Positions 29,870 to 39,688 are shown, numbered from the stretch's first letter. The stretch: 64,000 nucleotides of DNA from Sphingobacterium sp. (GCA_022712315.1 JALAGS010000069.1:1-64000), one strand, 5' to 3'. Numbers and translations are program-made. The notes: generated from the sequence alone by a model not told the origin.

Positions 29870-32800
29870 ATGAAACGGCTTTTATTACTCATACTTTTCT
29901 TTTTTGCTATTGCCAGCTATGGCCAGGAGTATAAGTTTGCCCATTTAGACAATCGTAATGGTTTGGCTGGAAATGAGGTAGTCGCCATCTATAAAGATAG
30001 CAGGGGCTTTCTTTGGTTTGCCACCAATACCGGTTTAAATAGATTTGACGGCGAGCGTATAAAGACGTTCAATCGTAGCAAGGATGGGACTTTGGGTACC
30101 TCCTACGATGGATTAAAAAAAATTGTTGAGGACGAACAGGGTAATTTGTGGATGCAGGGCAATAAATATGTCATGTTTGATTGGCGGAATGAGCTGCTTG
30201 TCAATAATACGGATTCCATTCTTGAGAAAATAGGCCTGCCCCCCAATCCTATCGCTATTCGGGTAGACCAGTTTAAAAACTTTATTGTAGCTTATCCCCA
30301 TAAAGGCATATTTAAGTATGAGCCAAAGCATAAAAAACTCCTTACTTTCAGCCCCTCGAATGATCCATTGACTATTCATCCTTCAGAGATTGTAGAAATT
30401 GCTGTGGAAAAGGATTTTGTATGGATACTGCATAAGGACGGCTTGTTAGAGCGGCTAAATACCCGCACAAAGAAAATTGATCTACGAAAAAACTATCTAA
30501 ACAGCAAACCGATCAATTCGTTAATTCCGAAGAGTATTTTTATCGATGCTGACCAGATGGTCTGGATTTATCCGGGATTAAACAATAGCGGTGCACTTTG
30601 CTACAATAGGACTAACGATCAATGGAAACAGTTTGATATTGACACGAAACCTGCACTTTCCAATTCTTTTGTACGTGGAATCGTTTCGGACAGGCAAGGA
30701 CAGGTCTGGATAGCGACGGATCACGGTGGGATTAACCTTTTTGATAAAAATAAAAATTCAATGAAGGTACTTTTGCATGATGAATATGATAAGACGTCGG
30801 TCGGGCAGAATTCTATTGTAAGTTTATATAGTGATCCACAGGGGATTGTTTGGGCAGGGACATATAAAAATGGCGTTTCCTATTATCATCCGGAGATGTT
30901 CAAATTTCCAAGTACGCGGATTGCGACTGGAGTGCAGGGAAGAAATGAACTTTTTGACTGCAGCGTTATCATCAAAGATAAGGTAAATCATCTTTGGTTA
31001 GGTACCAATGGAAAGGGCCTCATCAAGTTAAATGAGTTGACGGGAGAAAGTCAGTTTTTTAAAAATAAACGCAGTGATCTGACGAGTCTCTCATCTGATA
31101 TAGTCACCGCGCTTTGCGAGGACCACAGCGGAAAAATATGGGTGGGTTCTTTTATGGGGGGCTTGAACGTTTATGATGGTCAACAGTTTAAACGCTATAG
31201 CGTACAAGAAAAGAATAGCAATGGACTCTCCAATCAAAGTGTATATGGGATCGCGGAAGATTCAGATCGCAACTTATGGATTGCGACATTAGGTGGTGGC
31301 GTAGACAGATTGGATCCAAGTAGAACTTTATTCAGCAATTATAATCGAGAAAATAGCAAGTTGCGTTCTAATTTTATCCTTTCTACGCGGAAAGAGACTG
31401 ATGGAACGATTAACTTTTCTGCAGATATAGGTATATATAAGGCTCTCGGCGACCGACTGATAAGACCTTATTTTTCCAATACTGATTTTCAAGATAACGC
31501 TGCTGCGGTACCTGTTTATCAACTCATGCGGGATTCAAAAGGCCGCGTTTGGCTGGCAACAAAAAAAGGCATAAAAATCTTTGACAATGCGGGCAAAAAG
31601 TTTTCATTTTTGACCCTCGCAGACGGGTTATCTAGCGATGATGTACGGTCTTTGGTAGAAGATCAAGATGGTTATGTCTGGGCAGGAACAAGTAATGGAC
31701 TGAACCGAATACACTACTTTCCGTATAGCAATGGCCAACACAAAACGATTGTTTCTACCTTTGATGTTAGTGATGGATTAGTAGGGATGGTTTTTAATCC
31801 CAATGCCGTTTATATGGATAAGAGGGGCAAAATATATATGGGTACGACTGAAGGTTATGTCGCTTTTTATCCGAGAAAAATTCCTACAAACGAACATAAG
31901 CCGTGTGTCCGATTCACTGAACTGCTCTTGTCAAATGAGGTTGTTAATCCCGACGAAAAGCGAGAAAATCATCTCGTTTTGCCGCAGTCTATCGTTGGCC
32001 TCGACCAGATCACGCTGAAGTATAATGAAACAAATTTTTCAATTCGATTTTCCGCTTTTAATTTTATTCATCCTGAGAAAAATAAATACCGCTATAAGCT
32101 GGAAGGTGTTGATAAAGAATGGATAGAAACTTCCCGAAGTACCGGAGTTGCTTCGTATTCGAACCTCAATCCGGGGCATTATGTGTTGAAAGTCTATGCC
32201 GGGAATGAGGATAATGTTTGGTCTTCTGAACCGATCGAAATGCATATAGTGGTTAATCCCCCATTTTGGTTCTCCTGGTGGGCAATAGCACTTTATGTGG
32301 CGGTATTTATCTTGGTGGTCAGATGGTTTATCAAATATCGGTTAAAAAGAAAGCGAGATCATCTTGATCAAAAAGCCCGTATGTTGGAAGCAGATAAGCT
32401 GCATGAAATAGATCAATTGAAACTCAAGTTTTTTACCAATATCAGTCATGAATTTAAGACACCCCTGTCTTTAATTATCAGTCCCCTTGAATTATTGATG
32501 AAAAATGATACGAATCCCGAACAGAAAGGAACTTTAGGGATTATGTACAAGAATGCACAGAAGCTTCTTACCATGGTAAACGATATTCTAGATTTTAGGA
32601 AACTTGATCAGGATAAAGCGAAGCTCAATATTTCATCTGGCAATATCGTTGAATTCGTCAAAGAAATAAGTACCTCTTTTTTATCCATTGCAGCTGAAAA
32701 AGCGATCAAGCTTACTTTTACGGTGAGTGATCAATACATTAATCTGAGCTTTGACAAAGATAAGATGTATATGGTCATGTCAAATTTGATATCTAACGCT

Positions 32801-34006
32801 TTTAAGTATACGAACAACGGAGGCCATATTGACGTCAGTGTGTATATATCCGAGAAGGTCATCGATAGCCAAATCGATAAAAGGTTATATATCCGGGTTT
32901 CTGACACCGGTATCGGTATAAAAAAAGAATATCTCGAGCGTATTTTTGATCGTTTTTATCGTGTTGATTCCGATGAAACCCAAGGTGTTGTAGGGACGGG
33001 GGTTGGTTTACATATCGTAAGTGAGTTTGTCAAACTTCATGGTGGAAGTGTGGATGTAAGTAGTGAGTATGGTAAAGGGACTGTATTTACCCTACAGATT
33101 CCAGTGATAAAAGAGGTTTTTGAGGGGCATAAACAGGATGTTATCTATTCAGGTGCCGATAGCGAGATTACCCTCGCATATCGGTCTGAAGGGGAGAATG
33201 AAACAATTGTTTCCCCTAAGAGTGGCGTTTACACACTGTTGATAATCGATGATAATGCAGATTTTAGATTGTTTTTGAGCGGTCTTTTTGGCGATGAATA
33301 TAGCATCTTATCTGCTCGAGACGGGCAGGATGGTTATGATCTAGCTGTCGAACATATTCCCGATATTATCCTTTGTGATGTTATGATGCCAAATGTAGAC
33401 GGTTATGAATTTTGTCGAATAATCAAGCAGGATATAAGAACTTCACATATTCCAGTAGTTTTGCTTACTGCAAAGTGTTCGAATGAGAATCAATTTCAAG
33501 GTATGGAAGCTGGAGCAGATGCGTATATTTCCAAGCCATTTAATATTGATATCCTGCGTGTTACTCTTGCAAATATTGCCAAAAGACAAAAACAGCTACA
33601 GGAAAAGTTTAAATCGAGAATTGATATCTCAACAACGAAACCAGAAATAGTTTCTATGGATCAAAAATTTATTCAAAAAGCGGTTTCCATCGTGGAGTCC
33701 AATATAGCAAGAACAGATTTTTTGGTCGAAGATCTATGTCAGCAGATGGCAATGAGCAGAGTCAATTTCTATAAAAAGATGCTTGCATTGACAGATAAAA
33801 CGCCATCCGAATTTATCCGCTTTATCCGGCTTCAGAGAGCGATAGAAATGCTTGAAAAAAGTCAAATGTATGTTAATGAGATCGCTTTTCTGGTCGGATT
33901 TAATGAGCCTAAATATTTTCGAAAATATTTTAAGGAAGAATTTGGAGTTACGCCCAATGAATATAAAAAATCCGTCGCTAACAAATTTCAACAGTTTAAT
34001 AACTAA
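29870..34006 (+). CDS. Hybrid two-component system (HTCS) regulator of the PUL
   Basis: A single 1378-residue protein holding sensor and response functions. A signal peptide (1-18) precedes a periplasmic two-propeller sensor with repeated Reg_prop blades (DSRGFLWFATNTGLNRFDG, DRQGQVWIATDHGGINLF, DQDGYVWAGTSNGLNRI). A Y_Y_Y domain (about 730-795) and one membrane helix (about 803-823) follow. The cytoplasmic part has a histidine kinase with H860 in TNISHEFKTPLS, an HATPase domain, a receiver domain with D1170 in IILCDVMMP, and a C-terminal AraC-type DNA-binding domain (about 1270-1375). HTCS proteins bind oligosaccharides released in the periplasm and activate the adjacent susCD operon. It is divergent from SusC. 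Confidence 0.96.
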   Translation: MKRLLLLILFFFAIASYGQEYKFAHLDNRNGLAGNEVVAIYKDSRGFLWFATNTGLNRFDGERIKTFNRSKDGTLGTSYDGLKKIVEDEQGNLWMQGNKYVMFDWRNELLVNNTDSILEKIGLPPNPIAIRVDQFKNFIVAYPHKGIFKYEPKHKKLLTFSPSNDPLTIHPSEIVEIAVEKDFVWILHKDGLLERLNTRTKKIDLRKNYLNSKPINSLIPKSIFIDADQMVWIYPGLNNSGALCYNRTNDQWKQFDIDTKPALSNSFVRGIVSDRQGQVWIATDHGGINLFDKNKNSMKVLLHDEYDKTSVGQNSIVSLYSDPQGIVWAGTYKNGVSYYHPEMFKFPSTRIATGVQGRNELFDCSVIIKDKVNHLWLGTNGKGLIKLNELTGESQFFKNKRSDLTSLSSDIVTALCEDHSGKIWVGSFMGGLNVYDGQQFKRYSVQEKNSNGLSNQSVYGIAEDSDRNLWIATLGGGVDRLDPSRTLFSNYNRENSKLRSNFILSTRKETDGTINFSADIGIYKALGDRLIRPYFSNTDFQDNAAAVPVYQLMRDSKGRVWLATKKGIKIFDNAGKKFSFLTLADGLSSDDVRSLVEDQDGYVWAGTSNGLNRIHYFPYSNGQHKTIVSTFDVSDGLVGMVFNPNAVYMDKRGKIYMGTTEGYVAFYPRKIPTNEHKPCVRFTELLLSNEVVNPDEKRENHLVLPQSIVGLDQITLKYNETNFSIRFSAFNFIHPEKNKYRYKLEGVDKEWIETSRSTGVASYSNLNPGHYVLKVYAGNEDNVWSSEPIEMHIVVNPPFWFSWWAIALYVAVFILVVRWFIKYRLKRKRDHLDQKARMLEADKLHEIDQLKLKFFTNISHEFKTPLSLIISPLELLMKNDTNPEQKGTLGIMYKNAQKLLTMVNDILDFRKLDQDKAKLNISSGNIVEFVKEISTSFLSIAAEKAIKLTFTVSDQYINLSFDKDKMYMVMSNLISNAFKYTNNGGHIDVSVYISEKVIDSQIDKRLYIRVSDTGIGIKKEYLERIFDRFYRVDSDETQGVVGTGVGLHIVSEFVKLHGGSVDVSSEYGKGTVFTLQIPVIKEVFEGHKQDVIYSGADSEITLAYRSEGENETIVSPKSGVYTLLIIDDNADFRLFLSGLFGDEYSILSARDGQDGYDLAVEHIPDIILCDVMMPNVDGYEFCRIIKQDIRTSHIPVVLLTAKCSNENQFQGMEAGADAYISKPFNIDILRVTLANIAKRQKQLQEKFKSRIDISTTKPEIVSMDQKFIQKAVSIVESNIARTDFLVEDLCQQMAMSRVNFYKKMLALTDKTPSEFIRFIRLQRAIEMLEKSQMYVNEIAFLVGFNEPKYFRKYFKEEFGVTPNEYKKSVANKFQQFNN

Positions 34007-34085
34007 ATTAATTCAATTTAATTTAATTAGCCCGTATTGGATACCGCATTACAATACAGTGTAAGAAATATGTAGAGGCTGAACT

Positions 34086-34289
34086 TTATTGTTTTTCGTA
34101 TTGAAAAGTGTGCTGCTCTTTAATATTTTTGATTCCCTTTCTATTTAACCATTCGATAAAATGATCGGGATCGTCCGGTGTAAAATGGATAACCTTACCA
34201 TTGTTGAGAAGTAAGGAAAATATACCACAATTCGCAATGAATTTGATGATTTCATCAGAACGGTGTTTCAATAGCGGAAAATATTCCAT
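34086..34289 (-). CDS. Short protein of unknown function
   Basis: A 67-residue acidic/aromatic protein without signal peptide or membrane helix. The sequence has normal protein composition (LLNNGKVIHFTPDDPDHFIEWL), suggesting a real small cytoplasmic protein rather than chance. I do not recognise it. It is convergent with the HTCS gene (79 bases apart), and its start is the first ATG of the frame. It has no obvious operon partner. Confidence 0.5.
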   Translation of the reverse strand: MEYFPLLKHRSDEIIKFIANCGIFSLLLNNGKVIHFTPDDPDHFIEWLNRKGIKNIKEQHTFQYEKQ

Positions 34290-34454
34290 TAAGTTTATCT
34301 TTTTTTTCTTTTAAAAATAGGTCGGATAAAATATCCAAAATATGCGTTAAATGGTTAATTCAATCGATTGCATGAACTGTTTCAAAGATGTGAAATTTAG
34401 TTGATATTTCTCCAAAAGATTATAAATTATTGTCGATATTTTTTTTGCATTAAA

Positions 34455-34604
34455 TTATTCTTGTTCGACGACCTGATCGGCGCTTTTTTTATAGGTCTTC
34501 TGCAAACACCTTTTAACAGACTTGTAGTTTTTGATCTTAAAAATAGCCTGTAGGTCGCGATCTAAAAGCTAGTGCACCTGGCTTCGATAAGTGATTTTAA
34601 ACAT
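34455..34604 (-). pseudogene. Possible broken 49-codon mini-gene with in-frame TAG
   Basis: Reading the minus strand from ATG at 34602-34604 gives MFKITYRSQVH, then a TAG at codon 12 (34569-34571). The frame continues as LLDRDLQAIFKIKNYKSVKR and on to QVVEQE, ending in TAA at 34455-34457. A good purine-rich ribosome site (AAGAAGGG) precedes the ATG. The post-stop part has ordinary, Lys-rich protein composition and no further stops. It could be a decayed small gene or a chance frame; I do not recognise the family. Confidence 0.3.
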
Positions 34605-34628
34605 TTTTACCCTTCTTTTAAATATTCG

Positions 34629-34662
34629 TTGCAAAGCTCTTTTGCCGAAAGCTATAGCTTTG
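34629..34662 (+). promoter_or_regulatory. Promoter candidate overlapping a 14-bp perfect palindrome
   Basis: TTG at 34629-34631 is 23 bases upstream of TAGCTTTG at 34655-34662, an exact TAnnTTTG match on the SusC strand. The -7 element lies inside the perfect palindrome AAAGCTATAGCTTT (34648-34661). A longer pairing, GCAAAGCT (34631-34638) with AGCTTTGC (34656-34663), also covers it. The symmetry suggests a dimeric regulator site at the promoter. Confidence 0.45.
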
Positions 34663-34784
34663 CTTTGTAACCAATTGGCAGATAACCGGTCGATTTTAAA
34701 GCAGTGATCGGGTAAACTACAATACTGATTTTTTAGGATGCATCTTATTGAAGCAAAGTATTTATGCGTCGTGTCTTAGGGCAC

Positions 34785-34864
34785 ATGTTGATGTATAAAA
34801 ACAACATAGGGAAATAACCAATATATAAATAAATAACCAAGTAAGTGCCTTTAGGGGCTAAAGG
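34785..34864 (+). other. Structured 5' leader of the second SusC gene
   Basis: Two hairpins can form just before the SusC start. ATGTTG (34785-34790) pairs with CAACAT (34802-34807). CCTTTAG (34848-34854) pairs with CTAAAGG (34858-34864) around GGG. The second ends 22 bases before the ATG at 34887, so it could influence translation. No known riboswitch pattern is recognised. Confidence 0.35.
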
Positions 34865-34886
34865 ACATTTATCTCAAACAAAGATT

Positions 34887-37800
34887 ATGAACAAAAATTA
34901 TGTCTCTTCTTTCTTTTGTTTTCCGAAAGAAAGGAATAAGAAAGTGAAGTGGTTGTTAGTGGCTTCGATGTTAATGGCCATGGGACAGCTATCCGCGCAA
35001 GAAAAAGTCGTCCATGGGAAGATCTTAAATGATCAAGGAAAACCAATTATTGGAGCATCGATCAAAGTGAAGGATAAAACCCTCAGTACATCAACGAATG
35101 AGAAAGGTGAATTTGTCCTTAAGCTGAATCCAGGAGAGGTCATCGTTGTATCCAACGTAGGTTATAATCGTGTGGAGTATGTCATCGGCAATTCTTCGGA
35201 AATCAGTATTCCACTTGTTGCGGCCGAAATTGCTGTGGACGAGGTGGTCGTGGTGGGTTATGGTAAGCAGAAAAAGGTCGATCTGACATCTTCTATTGCT
35301 GTAGTTGATACCAAAGATCTTGTGAAAGTACCCGGAGGTACAATAGCTACGCTTCAAAGTGCTGTACCCGGGGTGCAGGTGACCAATGGTGCTATCCGCA
35401 TCCGAGGCGTTGGATCTATTAACGGAACCGATCCGCTTTATGTGGTTGATGGGATGATCGGTGGAGCGATGCCCGACGAAAATAATATTGCTAGCATTCA
35501 GGTCTTAAAAGATGCTGCTTCGAGTGCTATTTATGGAGCCAGGGGGGCCAACGGCGTTATTCTGGTCACCACAAAACGAGGCAAAGCCGGAGATGTGAAG
35601 CTGGATTACAATGCTTTTGCTGGTATCAAAAATATTTCCCACAATGTGCCCCTGTTAAACGGACAGCAATTGGCCGAACTGATTAATGAGGAGATGTATA
35701 ATAAGGATCCTTCACGCAAGGACTATTTAGCTGCGCTGTCCAAACCGTCCGCCATCGGTCAAGGGTATAATATGATGGATGAACTGCTACAGACAGGCAA
35801 TTACCAACGGCACAATCTCTCGGTTTCTGGCGGTTCGCAAAATGCTAATTTTCGCCTGAGTGGTATTTATGCAACGGATAAATCCATTATTATTCAGGAC
35901 AAAAACAAGTATTACGGTGCACAATTTATCTCTGATTTTACCAAAGGAAAACTCAAGATAGGTGAAACGCTATCCTTGGGTTATACGCGCCGCAACTGGA
36001 GCGACAAAAATATCATCGATGCACAAAAGTGGTCTTCCACTTTACCGCTGTATGATGCCAACAGCAGCACCGGATTTGCAGGGGCCGGCAACGGAACAGA
36101 TGTGCAGAGTGCTTTAGCAAATGCTTATCTCAACAAAAACGTCAATGACAATTTTTCTGTCAATGGCAATGCTTGGGCTACTTATGAAATCATCAAAGGG
36201 CTGACCTATAAATTCAATATGGGGATAGACCTTAGCCGTATTAGAAATGAAGGTTACATTGGAAATTACTCGGTCGGACAATATCAGAATCATAACCCGG
36301 ATGAGCTCAATATTTCAAGTAGCCAGAATAACCGCTGGTTGTTTGAAAATACACTGACTTATGAAAATAATTTCGGAAAACACGCAATTTCTGCTTTGGC
36401 AGGGATTACATCGGAAGAATCCCGGTACAATGCCGTCAATGCTGGTGCCCGTGGTTTGCCCAGTCCAGATGTATTGATTCTTAACTCAGCCTCCTTGGCC
36501 AGCTCCCGTCTTGTGGGATCAGGTGTAGGCCAGTCGGCTATGTACTCCATGTTGGGCCGGGTCAACTATAACTACGACAATCGTTACCTGTTGACTTTTA
36601 ATATGCGACGTGATGGTTCGGCCAACTTTAGTAACCAATACCGCTACGGGAATTTCCCCTCGGTATCGGCAGGCTGGCGGATCAGCCAGGAATCCTTTAT
36701 GAAAGCTTTTCCTGCGATCAGCGAACTGAAGCTCCGCGGTAGTTATGGACTCCTTGGTAATTCGGATATTGCGCAATATCAATACCAACGGACGGTTAGT
36801 TTTGACCATGTTTGGTATTATTTAAACAATGTGATGGTCACGGGTGCCTTACCGCAAACTCCTTCCAATCCAAATGTTAAATGGGAAAGCCAATACTCAA
36901 CTGACCTTGGGCTCGATTTGGAACTGTTTAATCACAAACTGGCTTTGACGGTCGATTATTATAATAAGAAGACCGAAGATATGCTGATCAATGTACCTAT
37001 TTCGTTCACGGCCGGGTATGTCAACAACTTTCCCGTGCTGAATGCGGGCAGTATACGCAACCGCGGATGGGATATATTGGCGTCCTATAAAGATCAGTCG
37101 GGTGATTTCAGTTACCAGATAGGGGCTAATATCTCTTTTGTAAAAAACCGTGTATTGAGCTTGGGCAACAACAATGAAATCTTATGGGGAAGTATTGCTC
37201 CTGGAGGTGAAAATGTGACACGAACAGCGGTCGGTCGATCCGTAGGTGAATTTTGGGGGTATACCACCAATGGGTTATATACGAGTCAGGCACAATTGGA
37301 TGCAGACAAAGCCTTTGCTCCAAACGCAGCGCTCGGCGATGTCCGGTTTAATGACCGAAACGGAGACAAGGTTTTAAATGATCAGGATAAGGATTTTTTA
37401 GGAAGTCCGATACCTGATTTTAGTTATGGCTTCAATGCCGATTTAAGTTACCATAGCGCTATCGGTACATTTGACCTGTCGATGATGTGGCAGGGGAGCA
37501 AGGGCAATGACATCTACAACAATAGCCGATATTGGGGGGAAGGGATGTATCATTATTACAATAATTTTGCGTCAACTCTCGACCGTTACCGCGCAGAGGA
37601 GCTGATCTTCAAAAATCCGCTGTCCGGTGAAACGACCGTTTATCCCAAAAATACAGATACAGACATTCCACGGGCTGTCTTAGGTGATCCAAATCAGAAT
37701 TTAAGGGCTTCAAACAGGTTTGTGGAAGACGGCTCTTACTTAAGGCTGAAGGTGCTCAATATCGGCTATAGTTTTTCTAGCCCTACGCTGGAACGCTGGA

Positions 37801-37994
37801 AGATCGATCGCTTAAGATTTTACCTTGGCGCAAAGAACCTGCTGACTTTTACCAAATATTCCGGTTATGATCCGGAAGTGGGGTCGGGGGATACACGCTC
37901 GAATTTAAGCCGTGGAATCGATGGGCAAACACCATGGGGGTTGAGCTTCCCGAATTCAAGAGAGTATTTTATGGGTATTCAAATTACATTCTAA
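34887..37994 (+). CDS. SusC/RagA-family TonB-dependent importer
   Basis: A 1035-residue importer when started at MNKNYVSS (34887). The upstream in-frame ATG at 34845 adds 14 residues through a predicted leader hairpin and is less likely. The signal peptide ends near LSAQ, followed by a carboxypeptidase-regulatory-like domain (about 45-115), the TonB box VDEVVVVGYGKQKKVDLT, the plug (IRIRGVGSI, PLYVVDGMI, IYGARGANGVI) and a barrel ending MGIQITF. There is no STN domain. With the SusD gene 16 bases downstream it forms an import pair; the following GH29 gene suggests fucosylated glycans. No dedicated regulator is adjacent; the nearest is the HTCS upstream on the same strand. Confidence 0.95.
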   Translation: MNKNYVSSFFCFPKERNKKVKWLLVASMLMAMGQLSAQEKVVHGKILNDQGKPIIGASIKVKDKTLSTSTNEKGEFVLKLNPGEVIVVSNVGYNRVEYVIGNSSEISIPLVAAEIAVDEVVVVGYGKQKKVDLTSSIAVVDTKDLVKVPGGTIATLQSAVPGVQVTNGAIRIRGVGSINGTDPLYVVDGMIGGAMPDENNIASIQVLKDAASSAIYGARGANGVILVTTKRGKAGDVKLDYNAFAGIKNISHNVPLLNGQQLAELINEEMYNKDPSRKDYLAALSKPSAIGQGYNMMDELLQTGNYQRHNLSVSGGSQNANFRLSGIYATDKSIIIQDKNKYYGAQFISDFTKGKLKIGETLSLGYTRRNWSDKNIIDAQKWSSTLPLYDANSSTGFAGAGNGTDVQSALANAYLNKNVNDNFSVNGNAWATYEIIKGLTYKFNMGIDLSRIRNEGYIGNYSVGQYQNHNPDELNISSSQNNRWLFENTLTYENNFGKHAISALAGITSEESRYNAVNAGARGLPSPDVLILNSASLASSRLVGSGVGQSAMYSMLGRVNYNYDNRYLLTFNMRRDGSANFSNQYRYGNFPSVSAGWRISQESFMKAFPAISELKLRGSYGLLGNSDIAQYQYQRTVSFDHVWYYLNNVMVTGALPQTPSNPNVKWESQYSTDLGLDLELFNHKLALTVDYYNKKTEDMLINVPISFTAGYVNNFPVLNAGSIRNRGWDILASYKDQSGDFSYQIGANISFVKNRVLSLGNNNEILWGSIAPGGENVTRTAVGRSVGEFWGYTTNGLYTSQAQLDADKAFAPNAALGDVRFNDRNGDKVLNDQDKDFLGSPIPDFSYGFNADLSYHSAIGTFDLSMMWQGSKGNDIYNNSRYWGEGMYHYYNNFASTLDRYRAEELIFKNPLSGETTVYPKNTDTDIPRAVLGDPNQNLRASNRFVEDGSYLRLKVLNIGYSFSSPTLERWKIDRLRFYLGAKNLLTFTKYSGYDPEVGSGDTRSNLSRGIDGQTPWGLSFPNSREYFMGIQITF

Positions 37995-38010
37995 TTACTA
38001 TATCGATATC

Positions 38011-39615
38011 ATGAACAGACACTATATAAAACTAGCTGTTGTTGCGCTGCTGCTACAGTTTTCGAGCTGTAAGCCAAATCTAGATCTCTCCAATCCACAG
38101 GAATTGTCGACAGATACTTATTATAAAACAGCAGATGAATTGGAAAATTCGGTCATTCCTGCTTATCAGGCCCTGGTTGGCCGTACTCAAGGGGGCTACG
38201 CCCGTAGTTTATACTACGAATTACTGGCCCCTGGAGATGATTATAATCATACCTTCAAGTGGGAACCCATGTACCAGGATACCTACAATACACCGGCTAG
38301 TGACGGAATGGCTGCACAGACCTGGAGAGATCTCTGGAATGGGGTGTTTGCGGCAAACCTGGCTATCGACCGTATAACAAATTTTGCGGGTGAAATAGAA
38401 CAGAATAGAAAAAATAGACTTTTGGGTGAAGCTTATTTCCTGCGAGCGCTGCATTATTTGCACCTCGGTATGCTTTTTGGAGAAACCATCCCGCTCATCA
38501 ACAAACCTGTTGAGACCAATGAAGATTACTATCCGGGCAATTCACAGGCGGGTGCTGTATACGCGCTGATCGTGGATGATTTTAAAAAGGCTTCCGAATT
38601 GTTGCCAACGCGGGCCGCGCTCTATGCCGATAGCAAAATGATCGGCCGGGCAACCAAAGGTGCCGCACAGGCCTACCTGGCAAAAACTTATCTCTATAAA
38701 CCTATCCTGGCCAAAGGGCAGGCGGCTGACTTTTCCAGTGCCGAAGCGCAATTGAAAAGCGTGATTGATAGTAAAGAATATCAATTGATGTCTTCCTATC
38801 GAGATAATTTTTTGGAAAAGAAAGAGAACAATCAAGAGTCTATTTTCGAGGTTCAGCTCTACAATGGACCAGGCTGGCTGGGGGATGATATATCGAGCTC
38901 ATGGCGATGGCAGGAAATCGGTATGTTTGACGGCACAGGTGGTGCCTGGTGGAATCTGGCTCCCAATAAAATGGCTCACGATGAATTTGAAAATGGCGAC
39001 CCTAGAAAATACATGACACTATGGTGCGAGGATGGGGCAAAGTTTACCCAATTGGACGGTAAGGTCACGGCCTATGCCGACTGGATGAAAAACCTCGCTA
39101 CCAACAAAGACTTCTTTGGGACAAGAAAATACTGTCCGGATGTCCAGATCGCGGACTTTGATAACGGCAACAATGACCGGATTTTTCGCTATAGCGATGT
39201 GTTGCTACTTTATGCTGAGTGTCTAAACGAACGCGGAGATATTACCGGTGCAAAACAATATATCAACCTGGTTCGTACCCGTGCGAATAATGTGGTCCCA
39301 GACGAGCAACCACACCTTTGGTATCAAAAATCCAAGGGGACAATTCCAGACGTAGACGGCTTGATCGCCCAGGGGCTGGTAAAAAACGGTATTCCATTGA
39401 ATACGATCAAAAATATCATTGTACATGAACGATTTGTTGAATTTTTGGGAGAATATCAACGTTATTTTGACCTGCTACGATGGGGGATGGCTAATCCAAC
39501 CTGGCTGGAGCCACTGAAAAAAGGAGGCTGGTCTCCCAAAGCAATGTATTATCCTTTCCCGCAGTCCGAATTGGACAATAACAAAAATCTGAAAGGTAAT
39601 GATATGAACAATTGA
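38011..39615 (+). CDS. SusD/RagB-family glycan-binding lipoprotein
   Basis: A 534-residue lipoprotein with lipobox QFSSC (lipidated C20) and the typical mature start KPNLDLSNPQELS. The N-terminal SusD-like helical region contains LLGEAYFLRALHYLHLGMLF, and the C-terminal RagB region contains FRYSDVLLLYAECLNERGD and HERFVEFLGEYQRYFDLLRWG. All hallmarks are intact. It forms the surface lid of the SusC channel encoded 16 bases upstream. A stem-loop followed by a T-run 45 bases downstream ends the operon. Confidence 0.95.
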   Translation: MNRHYIKLAVVALLLQFSSCKPNLDLSNPQELSTDTYYKTADELENSVIPAYQALVGRTQGGYARSLYYELLAPGDDYNHTFKWEPMYQDTYNTPASDGMAAQTWRDLWNGVFAANLAIDRITNFAGEIEQNRKNRLLGEAYFLRALHYLHLGMLFGETIPLINKPVETNEDYYPGNSQAGAVYALIVDDFKKASELLPTRAALYADSKMIGRATKGAAQAYLAKTYLYKPILAKGQAADFSSAEAQLKSVIDSKEYQLMSSYRDNFLEKKENNQESIFEVQLYNGPGWLGDDISSSWRWQEIGMFDGTGGAWWNLAPNKMAHDEFENGDPRKYMTLWCEDGAKFTQLDGKVTAYADWMKNLATNKDFFGTRKYCPDVQIADFDNGNNDRIFRYSDVLLLYAECLNERGDITGAKQYINLVRTRANNVVPDEQPHLWYQKSKGTIPDVDGLIAQGLVKNGIPLNTIKNIIVHERFVEFLGEYQRYFDLLRWGMANPTWLEPLKKGGWSPKAMYYPFPQSELDNNKNLKGNDMNN

Positions 39616-39660
39616 TTTTGAGATTTAGGTGTTTTTTTATTCATAGTTAGTGGTTAGGTG

Positions 39661-39688
39661 AAGGCGTCCTTTTGGGGACGTCTTTTTT
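39661..39688 (+). terminator. Rho-independent terminator after SusC/SusD
   Basis: AAGGCGTCC (39661-39669) pairs with GGACGTCTT (39676-39684, one G-T pair) around a six-base loop and is followed directly by a T-run to 39688. It separates the SusC/SusD pair from the downstream fucosidase gene on the same strand. Confidence 0.75.

Larger units (their letters stand above)
34290..34886. other. 597-base non-coding region upstream of the second SusC gene
   Basis: No intact gene of normal length is visible on either strand. Within it I can support a broken mini-ORF on the minus strand (34455-34604), a promoter candidate embedded in a perfect palindrome (34629-34662), and a structured leader of about 220 bases before the SusC start. 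The segment 34290-34454 is AT-rich and shows nothing further. Confidence 0.6.

Noticed and set aside
34845..34886. Upstream start for the second SusC gene at 34845
   Set aside because: The extra 14 codons lie over a leader hairpin and delay the signal peptide; ATG at 34887 fits better.
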